A stretch of 47,500 bases of DNA, taken from positions 1 through 47,500 of the forward strand of contig RPFO01000913.1 in assembly GCA_009746045.1 (NCBI GenBank), read 5' to 3'. The notes beneath the pieces are model-generated. The model ran no database searches, was not told where the DNA came from, and saw only the letters and a program-made list of their open reading frames with translations. Positions 31,885-43,084 of this stretch are shown here, one piece after another. The stretch comes from Mesostigma viride (taxonomy: Eukaryota > Streptophyta > Mesostigmatophyceae > Mesostigmatales > Mesostigmataceae). Position 1 is the first letter of the stretch; the number at the start of each line of letters is the position of its first letter. Both the position numbers and the translations under genes were made by a program.

Positions 31885-32078
31885 ACCTATATATTAGCAA
31901 TAGCCGCCGCCTATCAAACAGGTCCTATTCATCACGAGCGTCAACGCCCCGTCATCGCCCCGTCATCGCCCGGCCGAGGGCCTTAACCTGTTAACTCTTT
32001 ATTCGGAGTGATAGTCAACGACCTATATACTACGGACTACCAATAGCTACCGCATATAAAACATGGGCTTTTCATCAC

Positions 32079-32132
32079 GCCCGTCGAGGGCGATGACGGT
32101 GACGCTCGTCACCGTCATCGCCCTCGACGGGC
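32079..32132. other. Perfect 26-base-pair hairpin, 2-base loop
   Basis: The left arm starts GCCCGTCGAGGGCGATGACG (32079-32104); the right arm at 32107-32132 is its exact reverse complement. The loop is CT. It contains TGACG and its complement CGTCA several times. Confidence 0.95.
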
Positions 32133-32383
32133 CAACATCTTCGGGCTCAAACTCTTCTCTTAATCAACAAAGTATATTACCAATAGCCGCTGCCTATCAA
32201 ACAGGTTCTATTAATCACGCGCGTGAACGCCCCGTCATCGCCCCGTCATCGCCCCGTCAGCGCCCCGTCATCGCCCTGCCGAGGGCCAACCTCTTAACTC
32301 TTTATTCGGAGTAATAAAAAACGGCCTATATTGTGAATAGCTGCCGCCTATCAACCAGGTACTTTTCATCACGCCCGTCGAGA

Positions 32384-32415
32384 GCGATGACGGTGACGGC
32401 CGTCACCGTCATCGC
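32384..32415. other. Perfect 32-base palindrome
   Basis: Starts GCGATGACGGTGACGG and is its own reverse complement, centred on GG|CC. Homologous in position to the hairpin at 32079-32132. Confidence 0.95.
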
Positions 32416-32429
32416 CCTGCCGGCATTGC

Positions 32430-33540
32430 CATACAAGAAGAAGCTCTCGATCCCAGGTATAGACTACCTCGGGTATCATCATCGTAATTGCTAGCATCGA
32501 GATCATTCATACCTACCGACGATGGCCAGCTGCAAAAGAAAAATGTCGACCAACAGACAGGACCTATCGCCGGGAACCCTCAAGGCAATAAGGGCGAGAC
32601 AGGCTTTCACCGTTAAGTAAAGTTGTCCACATCGTGCTAAGGAATTTGTGCTAATCTGTGAGTACCTATATGGACACTTTGTCGCATTTTTTACATGGCA
32701 AATAAGCGATGTATGTGTCATGTAGGCTGCCATTGGTGCATGCATGCATGGGCCAGCAATGATGGTCAGAGGTACATTGTGCCTATGAGATAACCATCGA
32801 TTTGTTGATCAGCAAGTGATTCATTACGTGAGACAACAATATGTTTGGGGGCTAAGCTTCTTACATTCCAAGTCACATGGCCCGCCATAATTGTTTTCTT
32901 ATGTGTTTAAGGTTAGGGCTCTGTTCATGACTGAACGTCATGAACGCGCTCTATTCATGACATTGATTAATTGATTTTAATTAGTCTCATGTCCATGTTG
33001 GGGGACCGGGATCTCTGAATTCCCCAAAGAAGATATAGTGGAAGTCACCCCAAGACGTCAATATCCGTCAAGACGTCAATAACAACATGTATGTCCACAG
33101 CTCAGCTAGTAGTCTAAAATATGGGCCTCGAGCTAATCTTGCACGCAAGCAATGCCTATCATCAAGGATTAATTAATGCCTATCAACAAGGAGACAATCA
33201 TGCTTGTTAAATTTCCTAGGACCCACAACTGGGGGGTCGTAGTCTTTGACAATGTCCGCCTGGGCAACGCTACTAATCCTACACATCCGAGGTCCCATGT
33301 CTGAATAAGAGGGGTTGAGCGGATGACGCCAACAATGTCTGTGCTCTGCATGTCAGCTAAAATCATATCGCGGAGACAAACATATGGCGGTATGTCCAAT
33401 GCTGGCCACTGCGTCGCCTAACAGGTTCTTACATGGTCGGCAAGGGCCTGACCATGTAAGAAGATATCTCCCTGGCTGGCCAGTCCACAAGGAACCAGCA
33501 CAGACCTCATATGAATCAACCTGATTATAATTAACTAACT
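32430..33540. other. No recognised gene
   Basis: About 1.1 kb. ORFs stay under 81 codons. The phrase tcaagacgtcaata is repeated near 33057 and 33068. Nothing else stands out. Confidence 0.45.
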
Positions 33541-33559
33541 ACTTAATTCATTTATTAAA

Positions 33560-33670
33560 CTCATGCCCCCATTAGGGAGTCAAGGAGCATTAGCTAACCC
33601 CGATTAATTAATTAATTAATTAATTAAACACGTGCTCCTGTTGGGGAGTCACGGAGCACCGAAGTGCTTT
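33560..33670 (-). repeat. Two LINE family A 3'-end remnants
   Basis: The stem-loop region (cccattagggagtcaaggag, then ctcctgttggggagtcacgg) occurs twice, separated by an AATT-type tail at 33603-33627. Only the terminal tens of bases are present in each. Confidence 0.7.
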
Positions 33671-33902
33671 TAATCCCTGTGTGTGCACAACAGGAGAAAG
33701 GGCAGAGACCCCCAGTCTCCTTCATGCCTAAGGCATGCCACAGCTGCATTCGGGAACGCTAGCTAAACGGACACGCCAACGATCCGGCAATCTGTGGGTG
33801 CAATAAGACCCATGTGAGCATGGCATAACACTAGGAGCGTGGGCAAGTAATCTCATCATAGCCAGGACGTAGCATGGCTGTACTAGGACTATACCCCGAT
33901 CA

Positions 33903-34107
33903 ATGGATGGATGGATGGATGGATGGATGGATGGATGGATGGATGGATGGATGGATGGATGGATGGATGGATGGATGGATGGATGGATGGATGGATGGAT
34001 GGATGGATGGATGGATGGATGGATGGATGGATGGATGGATGGATGGATGGATGGATGGATGGATGGATGGATGGATGGATGGATGGATGGATGGATGGAT
34101 GGATGGA
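33903..34107. repeat. (ATGG)n microsatellite, left block, about 51 units
   Basis: Uninterrupted tetranucleotide repeat ending directly at the AATT tail of a LINE fragment. Confidence 0.98.
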
Positions 34108-34487
34108 TTAATTAATTAATTAATTAATTAGACTCGTGCTCCCGTTGGGGAGTCACGGAGCATTAACCCCGATGAATGGATGGATGGGCGCACACATTCC
34201 TACCGGTCTAATCTATCTACATTGGCTACATACTACATCTATCTAACAACATTCTAACTACATCATCTATCTAGGCAGCCGCACGCTGCCCTGGGGGGAG
34301 CTATCTAGCGTGCCTCCCGCGGGATTGCACACGCGGGCGCTTCCCCACTGGGGGGGGCTCGTTGTCCTCTATGACCTGGGCCCACTTGGCCTTGTCCATC
34401 ATCTTCTTCCAAATCACGGAGAGGCCTAGGCCCCCCATGTCCTCTACTAGCTGTTCTTTGAAGGTGCGGGCCTTGCGGCGTCTAACG
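34108..34487 (-). mobile_element. 5'-truncated LINE family A copy inside the (ATGG)n array
   Basis: The same sequence as 16548-16930: AATT tail, CTCCC-GTTG-GGGAG stem, short ggatggat run, 3' UTR, and the last ORF2 codons (minus strand [20 protein letters not shown]). It breaks off at cgtctaacg, where (ATGG)n resumes. Because both flanks are the same repeat, a target duplication cannot be distinguished. Confidence 0.8.
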
Positions 34488-35428
34488 TGGATGGATGGAT
34501 GGATGGATGGATGGATGGATGGATGGATGGATGGATGGATGGATGGATGGATGGATGGATGGATGGATGGATGGATGGATGGATGGATGGATGGATGGAT
34601 GGATGGATGGATGGATGGATGGATGGATGGATGGATGGATGGATGGATGGATGGATGGATGGATGGATGGATGGATGGATGGATGGATGGATGGATGGAT
34701 GGATGGATGGATGGATGGATGGATGGATGGATGGATGGATGGATGGATGGATGGATGGATGGATGGATGGATGGATGGATGGATGGATGGATGGATGGAT
34801 GGATGGATGGATGGATGGATGGATGGATGGATGGATGGATGGATGGATGGATGGATGGATGGATGGATGGATGGATGGATGGATGGATGGATGGATGGAT
34901 GGATGGATGGATGGATGGATGGATGGATGGATGGATGGATGGATGGATGGATGGATGGATGGATGGATGGATGGATGGATGGATGGATGGATGGATGGAT
35001 GGATGGATGGATGGATGGATGGATGGATGGATGGATGGATGGATGGATGGATGGATGGATGGATGGATGGATGGATGGATGGATGGATGGATGGATGGAT
35101 GGATGGATGGATGGATGGATGGATGGATGGATGGATGGATGGATGGATGGATGGATGGATGGATGGATGGATGGATGGATGGATGGATGGATGGATGGAT
35201 GGATGGATGGATGGATGGATGGATGGATGGATGGATGGATGGATGGATGGATGGATGGATGGATGGATGGATGGATGGATGGATGGATGGATGGATGGAT
35301 GGATGGATGGATGGATGGATGGATGGATGGATGGATGGATGGATGGATGGATGGATGGATGGATGGATGGATGGATGGATGGATGGATGGATGGATGGAT
35401 GGATGGATGGATGGATGGATGGATGGAT
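34488..35428. repeat. (ATGG)n microsatellite, right block, about 235 units
   Basis: 941 bases of uninterrupted ATGG repeat. The ORFs across it (MDGW on the plus strand, HPSI on the minus strand) are artefacts of a stop-free tetranucleotide read in three-base steps. Confidence 0.98.
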
Positions 35429-35429
35429 G

Positions 35430-35925
35430 TCAGGCTTGTCTTACATGATGCAGTGGAACTTTGGTGCTGGAGGGTTAATTGTGGCCCGGTCTGGTTTAGC
35501 TTCAGTGCTCTCATGGCGGCCTTCATTTGTAATTATTTGAATGCATGCCCATTGGGCCATGCATAGTGTATATTTTTTACGCATGCACGCCCATTATGTA
35601 TCGCTGGGTCCATCCCATCAATGCTTGTTTATTGCCAGGTCTGGTGTAAGTAAGTTAGTGCTATCTAGTCTACAAAATCCTCACTACACTTCTCCCCAAA
35701 GCGCCCCTTCCGCTTTGGGGGAGGGGGCTTACCCACATGGGCTGGCGTGTGAGCCGGGACATTGGTCTTCCACCTCTTCTTGTTCTGCATAGGAACAGAG
35801 AGCGAAGAAATGCGGTGTGGGGACCCCTTCTCGTGGTAATGCGTTACATGTACTCCCCACCGGGCTTTGCTCTTCATGGGTTCATAAAGACAACAATTAT
35901 TCAGTAAGAATTTAATAAATTAGGA
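35430..35925. other. No recognised gene
   Basis: Short ORFs only. cattgggccatgcatag and gcatgcacgcccattatg phrases are locally repeated near 35550-35600. Confidence 0.4.
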
Positions 35926-36020
35926 ACATATATCCGTTGGGAGTCACTGTTACACATATACCTGAAAAGGGGCATATGATTTTAAATACATTCTGAGCTA
36001 CAACCTGCACGTGCATGGGT
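35926..36020 (-). repeat. LINE family B 3'-end remnant
   Basis: gaacatatatccgttgggag followed by ggggcatatgattttaaata matches, with drift, the 3' end sequence at 15614-15700. Confidence 0.65.
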
Positions 36021-36818
36021 TTAGTTAACTGGCACCTATACTAGAGGCCTGACATGGGGTGGAGCTTCAGTGCTTCCCCGCCTTCTCCTTCTCCCACACT
36101 GGGTGCTCCGCGTCCTTCTTCTCCGGCCCTGCCCATGGGTGCACCGGCCCCGCCTCCTCCTTCTCCTCTCGGGACGATTCGCGCTCCACGCATGGCTGCA
36201 GCATCAGTTAGCACGGGCAAGACATAGCAGTAACCGCGCTATTGCTGTTCTAGCACCAGCCTAGCAGACTGCCATGATCACTCAGCAAACCCACGACAGC
36301 TAAACCCTTGGCTGTCACAACCAGTCCATGCATCATTAAGTATGGGTACAGGGAAAGCTTCCCGCATATCCATGGCCATATGGATGGCAGCAACACAACG
36401 ACTTGCCCCCTAGCCCCCCGTGCACACACAAAAACGTGGGTCGTGGCTTCCACGCCCCATCCGCCATGCATGACAGCGCGTACCTTACTCGCATTCACAC
36501 CGGGCTGCATCCCAGCGCCGTTGCTGTCCCCATGTGACACGTCGGCTGATTAAGCAGACACACAGCAGAGTCTGATGTAAACCGCTAAACCCCAAACCCA
36601 TGCAGACCACAGTCAAGGACGCGTGCATGTCAAGCCATGCCAATTGTGAACCGTACAGCAATTTACTTTTCAAGCCTGAAGAGGTGGATAGCAGATACTA
36701 GCCTGGAAGAGGTTACAGGGGCACATGTCCATTAGCGAGCGGAACAACACAGCATACACCCTACAAGCGTACCGCACAATGTCCTCCTGCAATTGTCTGC
36801 AGATCTCCCAATGCCGCA
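36021..36818. other. No recognised gene
   Basis: C-rich at first (Leu/Pro-rich frames), then ordinary. No motif or repeat structure is supported. Confidence 0.4.
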
Positions 36819-36910
36819 GACATCTCCACTGCTCTCATGGCGATTGCAAATGCTTCATGCCGCTGACATCTCCACTGCTCTCATGGCGATTGCAAATGCT
36901 TGATGCCGCA
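36819..36910. repeat. 46-base tandem duplication
   Basis: gacatctccactgctctcat ggcgattgcaaatgctt...tgccgc occurs at 36819 and again at 36865 with one or two differences. Confidence 0.9.
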
Positions 36911-36980
36911 CCTCTGCTTACAGCAGAAAAGCTTCCTCCGGGCGAGGCACCTGACTGGAACCAACACCCATTCCTTGGCT

Positions 36981-38091
36981 TCACAACGTGGCCATGACAG
37001 CATCGTGAATCTGCTTCGCCAACGCCCACACTTCAGGACCCGCGCCCTGCACCGCCATGGCCACAGGCTGCACCGCTGCAATCGATGCAGCATTCACTGC
37101 CTGCGCCGCACCATGTACTGCATGCACGAAAGCCAATCCTGGCTCGGTTATCATGGTCTTGCCCGATTCCTGCTGCTTCTTCTTCTTCGATGCGGTCATG
37201 CGCACTTTATACCCCTTCCTCTCCAAGCACGCCTTCAGCACCTGGCTCGTGCGGTGCTGAATATGCTTCTGAAGGCGCGCCTTCTAAACACGAAATGTTG
37301 GCAATGTATGATTCCCAAACGGCATGATAGGCACATAATCAGTCCCATTAATTGCTTTGCGGCAGTCAATGCACCAGAACACCTGTTGAAAAAAGAAGGT
37401 TATGCGCGCTAGCGATTACCCGCGGCAAGAAGCAATCAACACGCCTCGCTAACAACTGCAACCACAATGTAATTCATGACGGGCCACTCACCGCTACCCT
37501 GCTCTCCTGATTCAATGTCTCCCCATTCTCAAGGCCTCCATTGTAAACCTCTCCATCTTCACCATCGTCATCGTCTTCCTCTTCCTCCACTCCGACGTAT
37601 CCGTGTTTCCTTTTCCTAAGATACCTAGGGTTGTTCAAGTCGTATGTGCGGCGTTGGCACACTTCCAACAAAATTTTGGCCGCCTCTACCCATTACCATT
37701 TATTCGTACTATCATAACATATCCAGGCGTTTGAAAAATCATTCCCTCGTTCGAACTTCTACCCCTGGGCGTCCATGACGAGGCAGTCACGACGGGACGC
37801 AGATGCACAAAAATAAAACAAGGCGACATCCCTTCAATCATTGACCAAAAAACAGAATACGCGCAGAACTTGGATTTCAACACCACGCACCCATTACCAG
37901 CGAGCACGGCTGGCCTGCAACCGCCATCATTTCATAACCAGAAGCCAGGGCCCACACTCCATCCCGTTACCTCATCTTCCACGCACGGCTTCCGCTGCTT
38001 CCCTCTGCTCTTTCGCATTCTCCGCCAGCAACCTCGCCTTCTCCTCGTCCAACAATCCACTAAGAATAAAATCCCCTCTATTGGACGCCAT
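36981..38091 (-). pseudogene. Three-exon gene of unknown function with an in-frame TAG
   Basis: Minus-strand exons 38091-37987 (35 codons, ATG start, MASNRGDFILSGLLDEEKAR), 37683-37492 (64 codons, starting AAKILLEVCQRRTYDLNNPR, then a Glu/Asp run) and 37382 onward (VFWCIDCRKAINGTDYVPIM). All junctions are GT-AG and phase 0. The third exon meets TAG at 37284-37286 after 32 codons, then stays open in the same frame for 100 more codons (KARLQKHIQHRTSQVLKACL ... KKKKQQESGKTM) to 36981. CIDC with the downstream HIQHRTS could be a small zinc site. It lies about 0.25 kb inside the right subterminal region of the 27768-39157 element and is transcribed inward, so it may be that element's own gene. The exon 2 acceptor (TAGAG) is weak. 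Confidence 0.5.
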
Positions 38092-38339
38092 TCAGACGAA
38101 CTTTGCTAGCGTCTTTTCACCGGCCCCAGCACACATAATCTATAGCCGCTTAATGACAACGGCCGACAACGACAACTGCTGAATAGGCGAAAAAGGCTGA
38201 TAACTACATTTTTATATTTCGCTGCATTTGCTAATAGACACGCACGTTCTCCCACTTCTCCATTACAATATAATTATCCATCTGGCCGTGTACAGGCAAA
38301 GATCCCCGAAGTAACTTACTGAAACGTATCTTACAGCAT

Positions 38340-38565
38340 CGGATCACTGGCACCTAATCTACAGGTGGTAGATTACCAACCAAGACCCGTCGCGGTAATT
38401 TACTCTGTCGGTAATGTACTACCAAAGATGTGCAGTCGTAACGTTACTCTTACTTACGGCTAGTAAAATTACTACGTAGGATGATAGGTAGTAATGATTA
38501 CGGCGTTGGATCTCACGCCTCGTAAGATAAGACCTCGTAATTTACGCCTCGGATCCTTTTTACTA
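38340..38565. repeat. Right subterminal region and inner part of right TIR
   Basis: Contains ggtagattac, cggtaatttac, cggtaatgtactacc, tagtaatgattacgg and cctcgtaatttacgcctcgg, diverged versions of the left 15-base motif in both orientations. 38534-38565 is the inner part of the terminal repeat up to the MITE. Confidence 0.7.
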
Positions 38566-39133
38566 CCGTAGTGGTTACAATATATGTACGCGTAATTATC
38601 GTACGAATACTTTTAGGAATTTTTGTTACGTGTACGAGAACTTTTGGGAATTATTTTTACTGTACGTACGTATAATGTCAGGGTATATTCAAGGGTGCGC
38701 GAGTACCTAGTAGGTAGTTCAGTTCAGTTTGACTGAACTGCATGTAGGTACTAGGTAGTAGCCATTAGATAGTAGCCAAGGAGGGACGTGGTAGTGCCAT
38801 CTGGGGTCAGGAATTTACCCCACAAGCCGTCCAGAGTACGTTGCTTTTTCTCACCCATAGCCACCTAGCTATCCATAACCTAACGAGAGAACACCAACGG
38901 AGCACACCACGAAACGAGGCACCTACCCACATATCAACGCAGATCAAACGAAGTTTGCGCGCGAAAACTCCCTCCGGGCGCCGCGCCACGGGTAGCTAGG
39001 CTTTAAGGTCTGCGCCGCGCTGCGCTGGTGGTACCTAATTTTGAGGTGTACGAGGCCCGGAAGAGGGTTTTTTTGGGCCTGTACGAGGTCGATTCGTACA
39101 TAATTACGCGTACATATATTGTAACCACTACGG
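38566..39133. mobile_element. 568-base TA-flanked MITE
   Basis: Ends CCGTAGTGGTTACAATATAT and on, perfect inverted repeats for 34 bases and similar to about 43 with a one-base gap. It is flanked by TA on both sides (38564-38565 and 39134-39135). The uninterrupted sequence exists in the left terminus (27784-27800), where a single TA is present. TA duplication with long inverted repeats suggests Tc1/mariner-type mobilisation. No transposase is encoded; a 60-codon ORF inside is not convincing. Confidence 0.9.
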
Positions 39134-39157
39134 TACCCTCGGACGAAAAGTATAGTG
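39134..39157 (-). repeat. Outer part of right terminal inverted repeat
   Basis: TACCCTCGGACGAAAAGTAT then AGTG, the reverse complement of the left CACTA end, after the MITE. Confidence 0.85.
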
Positions 39158-39671
39158 TGTTGTCAACACCATCATGTTGTTGACTTGTTGTCACTTGTCA
39201 GTTGTCACAACTCACAACAACAACATCGCCCGTTCCCGGCTCGATTTTTACTTGTCAGTCATTTCCACGCGCGGATGAACTGCACAGCTGAGCGCTCCAG
39301 AGCTGACGCGAGCCGCGCCGTCCATAAATTATTGTCGGAACCTGTCGAGAACGGCAGCAAATTTTTTCACGTGCGGCCAAGGGTGCGGCTGATGATTTCG
39401 TCGTCGATACAACGATCTGGATCAAGTAACGTGCGTGCCTGGACATGACCTACAAATTGAGTCTAGACCGCGTCAAGTTGCGATGGCACCGATGCTTAAG
39501 TTGCGGTCGCCGCTTCGGCGTCGCAACTGGTAACGCACTGGTAACGCACTGGAAACGCAACTAGGAAGCGGTAGTGACTGCGGTTGTTGATAACCCTGTC
39601 GGACCACCGGCGCGGGAATAAACTCAACTTTTCCGGGTAAATGGGTATTTTTTATTAACCAATGGGAATAT
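39158..39671. other. No gene; hairpin and module copies
   Basis: A ttaagttgcggtcgccgctt and cggcgtcgcaac hairpin near 39494-39530 resembles the one near 17839. It is followed by two gtaacgcactg repeats. 39588-39660 carries ccctgtcggaccaccggcgc and ccgggtaaatgggtatttt modules shared with 22790-22830 and 47040-47085. Confidence 0.65.
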
Positions 39672-41380
39672 CTCTCGCACCAAGGTTCCAGGTAGACACC
39701 CGGCCTCACGTGGCCCCCCCGCAGGACTGCCCCAGCCCAGCCTGGCCGGCACCTCCTGACTACGTGGGCCGGCCGGCTGGGCCCGGTGATGTTAGACGCC
39801 GCAAGGCCCGCACCTTCAAAGAACAGCTAGTAGAGGACATGGGGGGCCTAGGCCTCTCTGTGATTTGGAAGAAGATGATCGACAAGGCCAAGTGGGCCCA
39901 GGTCATAGAGGACAACGAGCCCCCCCCAGTGGGGAAGCGCCCGCGTGTAGTGCAATCCCGTGGCGGAGTGGGAGGCACGCCAGACAGCTCCGTCCTAGCG
40001 GGCAGCGTGCGGCTGCCAAGATAGATGTTGTAGTTAGAATGCTGTTAGATAATGAATTAATTAATTAGACTCGTGCTCCCGTTGGGGAGTCACGGAGCAT
40101 CATTAACCCCGATGGATGGATGGATGGGTGCAAACAGTCCTACCGGTCTAATCTATCTACATCGACTAAATACTCCACTATCTATCTAACAGCATTCTAA
40201 CTACAACATCTATCTAGGCAGTTGTCTCTTTGATCTATCTAGGCAGCCGCACGCTGCCCTAGGGGAGCTATCTGGCGTGCCTCCCACGGGATTGCACACG
40301 CGGGCGCTTCCCCACTGGGGGGGGCCGGCTCGTTGTCCTCTATGACCTGGGCCCACTTGGCCTTGTCCATAGTCGGTCATCTTCTTCCAAATCACAGAGA
40401 GGCCTAGGCCCCCCATGTCCTCTACTAGCTGTTCTTTAAAGGTGCGGGCCTTGCGGCGTCTAACATCACTGGGCCCAGCCCACGTCAGGAGGTGCCGCCG
40501 GCCAGGCGGCTGGGCTGGTCGCAGTCCTGCGGGGGGGGCACGTGAGGTGTCTACCTGGTTGGTGCGAGCTAGGTGCCCTACTAGCTGCGGGCGTCGTTGC
40601 TTACGTATTCGTCTATTCGACAACAATACTGAATGAATTACAGGTAGGGCGACAGCACGCAGCCCTGCCACACACCCTTCTGTAAAGGGCATGGGGGCGT
40701 GGTCGGTCCCGTAAGAAGTGCGCACCGAAGTGGTTGACCCTTCATACAGGTTGCGGATGACAGCAATCAGGGGGCGGGGGATCCGGAACAACTCGAGGAT
40801 GTCCCAAAGCGCAGACCAGAAAAACGAATCGAAGGCTTTGATGAAGTCCACCAGCACAAGGTGCAAAGGGGACTCACCAGGCTGAAGGCGTTGCAGTTCC
40901 TCCACCAGTCGGCGAGTAGCGAAGAGCGCCTGTACTGTGTTGCGACCTGAACGGAAGCCGGGCTGAGTCTCGCTGAGGTGACCGTCCAGGGCCGTGCGCA
41001 GGCGGTTCAGGATGAGCCGCATAAGAAGCTTGAGGGGGGCACTTTGAATGCACACCCCTCTGTAGTTGCCGGGGTCGGCAGGCGACCCCTTGCTTGTACA
41101 GCATCGTGCGAAAACTGTGTTGCCAGGCCGCTGGAGGTGGTTGTGACGACAACAGAAGGCGGTTGCAGATGTCCCGGAAGAGCACCATAACACCTGTGTC
41201 CTCGAATTCGGCTGCAAGTTTTACAACTGCGGCCGGAATCTCGTCAGAGCCGGTGGCTGCGGCATAACGCAGGCGCTGGACCGCCTCCGTGACCTCGCGA
41301 GAGATGTAGTATGTAGCGGATGTAGATAGATTAGACCGGTAGGACTGTTTGCACCCATCCATCCATCCATCGGGGTTAAC
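39672..41380 (+). pseudogene. Plus-strand LINE family A fragment split by another copy
   Basis: 39672-40053 reads the ORF2 end ([25 protein letters not shown]) and the first part of the 3' UTR, stopping at gttagata. 41303-41380 resumes with gatgtagtatgtag and runs through gattagaccggtagga and the (CATC)n run to cggggttaa. In the copy at 16548-17150 these two halves are contiguous. Confidence 0.8.
40054..41302 (-). mobile_element. Internally deleted LINE family A nested in a LINE A 3' UTR
   Basis: From the right on the minus strand: REVTEAVQRLRYAAATGSDE, (frameshift) NYRGVCIQSAPLKLLMRLIL, QPGFRSGRNTVQALFATRRL, motif A LVDFIKAFDSFFWSALW and motif B up to GVWQGCVLSPYL. The YADD region is then missing; sequence jumps near 40620-40640 to KQRRPQLVGHLARTNQVDTS and the usual ORF2 end. 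The 3' UTR, stem-loop and AATT tail follow at 40054-40200. A fragment of the dispersed module (gttgtctctttgat) sits at 40222-40239 within a small local duplication of ctatctaggcag. Confidence 0.78.
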
Positions 41381-42715
41381 CCATACTCCGTCAGGCCATT
41401 TTTGGCACTTTCAGACCCCTAAAATTGCCAAAAATCATAACTCATAGACCACAACTCCAAATACCCCCAACCAAGATGCTAGGAGTATCTACACTTCAAG
41501 GGCTTTCATAGTATGCAATAATATCATGAGTCTGATGAGTACTTTGGATGATACCTTCAGTCAAAGTGAGCCAAAAGACGATCATTTTGTGCCAAGAAAA
41601 ACTATACCCCCCCCCCTTCTACTGAGGGGAGGGTCAGAAACCTCAAACCCAACATTGGACAATTTAGTTGGATAGTCCAATGGTGCTTTCCTTTGGTCAA
41701 ACTACCCGGATAGCCCATTTGACCCATACCATGCCCGCGTTTACGTGTGTGGCTTGCGCGCGCGCAAACAGCCAACTATGCCATGCCATACAATGATGCA
41801 ATATAATTGACCACAATAGACTGCCAAATATGCTGGAATACAAATATGAAGCCACCTGACACTCACTGAACGGTATATCCCCCCAAGAAATGCCACAAAC
41901 TGTGCAACATAATGGCTAACACCCCTCCTTGAGCAGGCATGGAAGGCAGTTGCAATTACCACTAATATATCCACCATCAGACATGTATGAACGTACGAGT
42001 TTCCATGCAACCAACACGAAAACGAATCGCCGTACCTGCCTCGATCACGACCTAGCCGGGTTCCGCTGGCCGACATGCTCATACGTCCCGGATACTGATG
42101 CTAGTGGCACAGGCAGCCATATCCGCTCTATCCATGCATCCGTCATGATAACCATGTTGATTTATCTATGCAAAGATGACGTCTAACGCGTCGACGTTCC
42201 CAGCAGATGGTGCGCAGCGGACTTCCGTAAAACAATGTAAGGCCCAGGCGGAAAGAAGCTACCAAGAAACCAAAAAGAAACCGGCGAAACCAAACGGGAC
42301 GTCTCGTCTGATGGTGGCGACCAAGACAGAGATAATAACCACTGCGTATTTTCACAGTTCCGTGAATCTGATAATTCTTTACGAATCAACATAATGCATC
42401 ATCGTTCAGGGGTCATCATCTGACCCGTTTCAAGCTGCGGAACCCAAAATTTCCACCAAATGGCACGTTGACAGCCATATCTCGCTATGCGCGCGCGCAA
42501 CGGTAAAAAATGTTAGCAAAAGTCACGTGATGCACAGCCTGGCAACGTGGTATTTAGGTGGCTATGGCGCAATTATCCCACCAACCTAGGCATTTACGTT
42601 CACATTGGGTCTGTCCCGAGTTGCCTGACCACTTACATCCGTACCCGATGGCGCGGCGCTCGCGTAATATTTTGCCACGTGGCGGGGGGTGCAAGTGTAT
42701 CCAAATGGATACACT
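41381..42715. other. No recognised gene
   Basis: About 1.3 kb. ORFs up to 113 codons without motifs. A C10 run lies near 41610. Confidence 0.45.
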
Positions 42716-42800
42716 TGACGGAGTATGGGTTAATGCACATTGCACCGTGACTCCCCAACGGGAGCACGAGTCTAATTCATTCATTAATTAATGGGAATAT
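42716..42800 (+). repeat. LINE family A 3'-end remnant
   Basis: gggttaatgcac, gtgactccccaacgggagca cgagtctaatt followed by an ATTA-type tail and gggaatatcgttagg, the latter a module also seen at 47085. Confidence 0.75.
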
Positions 42801-43084
42801 CGTTAGGTTAAGAGGTACCACGTATCGACCAACTGACCAGGGGAGCCAAGTGACGCGCGTAAGGTCACCGTGAGGAATGCAAGTAAACACCCTGTTGCGT
42901 CCTAGGAGAGCATGGAAGAGCTCCAAGGGGCTGGGCCTGTCATTGTTGGGCCCGGGGTCCCACACCTTGTACAATATTGTTCTTGCGCCAACTCAACCGC
43001 CGTCCGAGTGTTGTTGTTGATGTTGTTGTTGCCGTCTCTAGTCCGTCATCCGAGTGTAGTATTAGCTTATGAGTTATGAGCCCA

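Larger units (their letters stand above)
31896..32420. repeat. About 147-base satellite, four units in alternating types
   Basis: Units begin caatagcYRccgc near 31896, 32040, 32182 and 32337 and three of the four contain ctctttattcggagtRat. Units 1 and 3 carry repeats of cgccccgtcatcg. Units 2 and 4 instead carry long palindromes built on gatgacggtgacg. The alternation gives a dimeric higher-order structure of about 290 bases. No gene is present. Confidence 0.85.

Noticed and set aside
34362-35566. Long MDGW and HPSI repeat ORFs
   Set aside because: A stop-free tetranucleotide repeat is open in all frames on both strands; this is not a protein gene.
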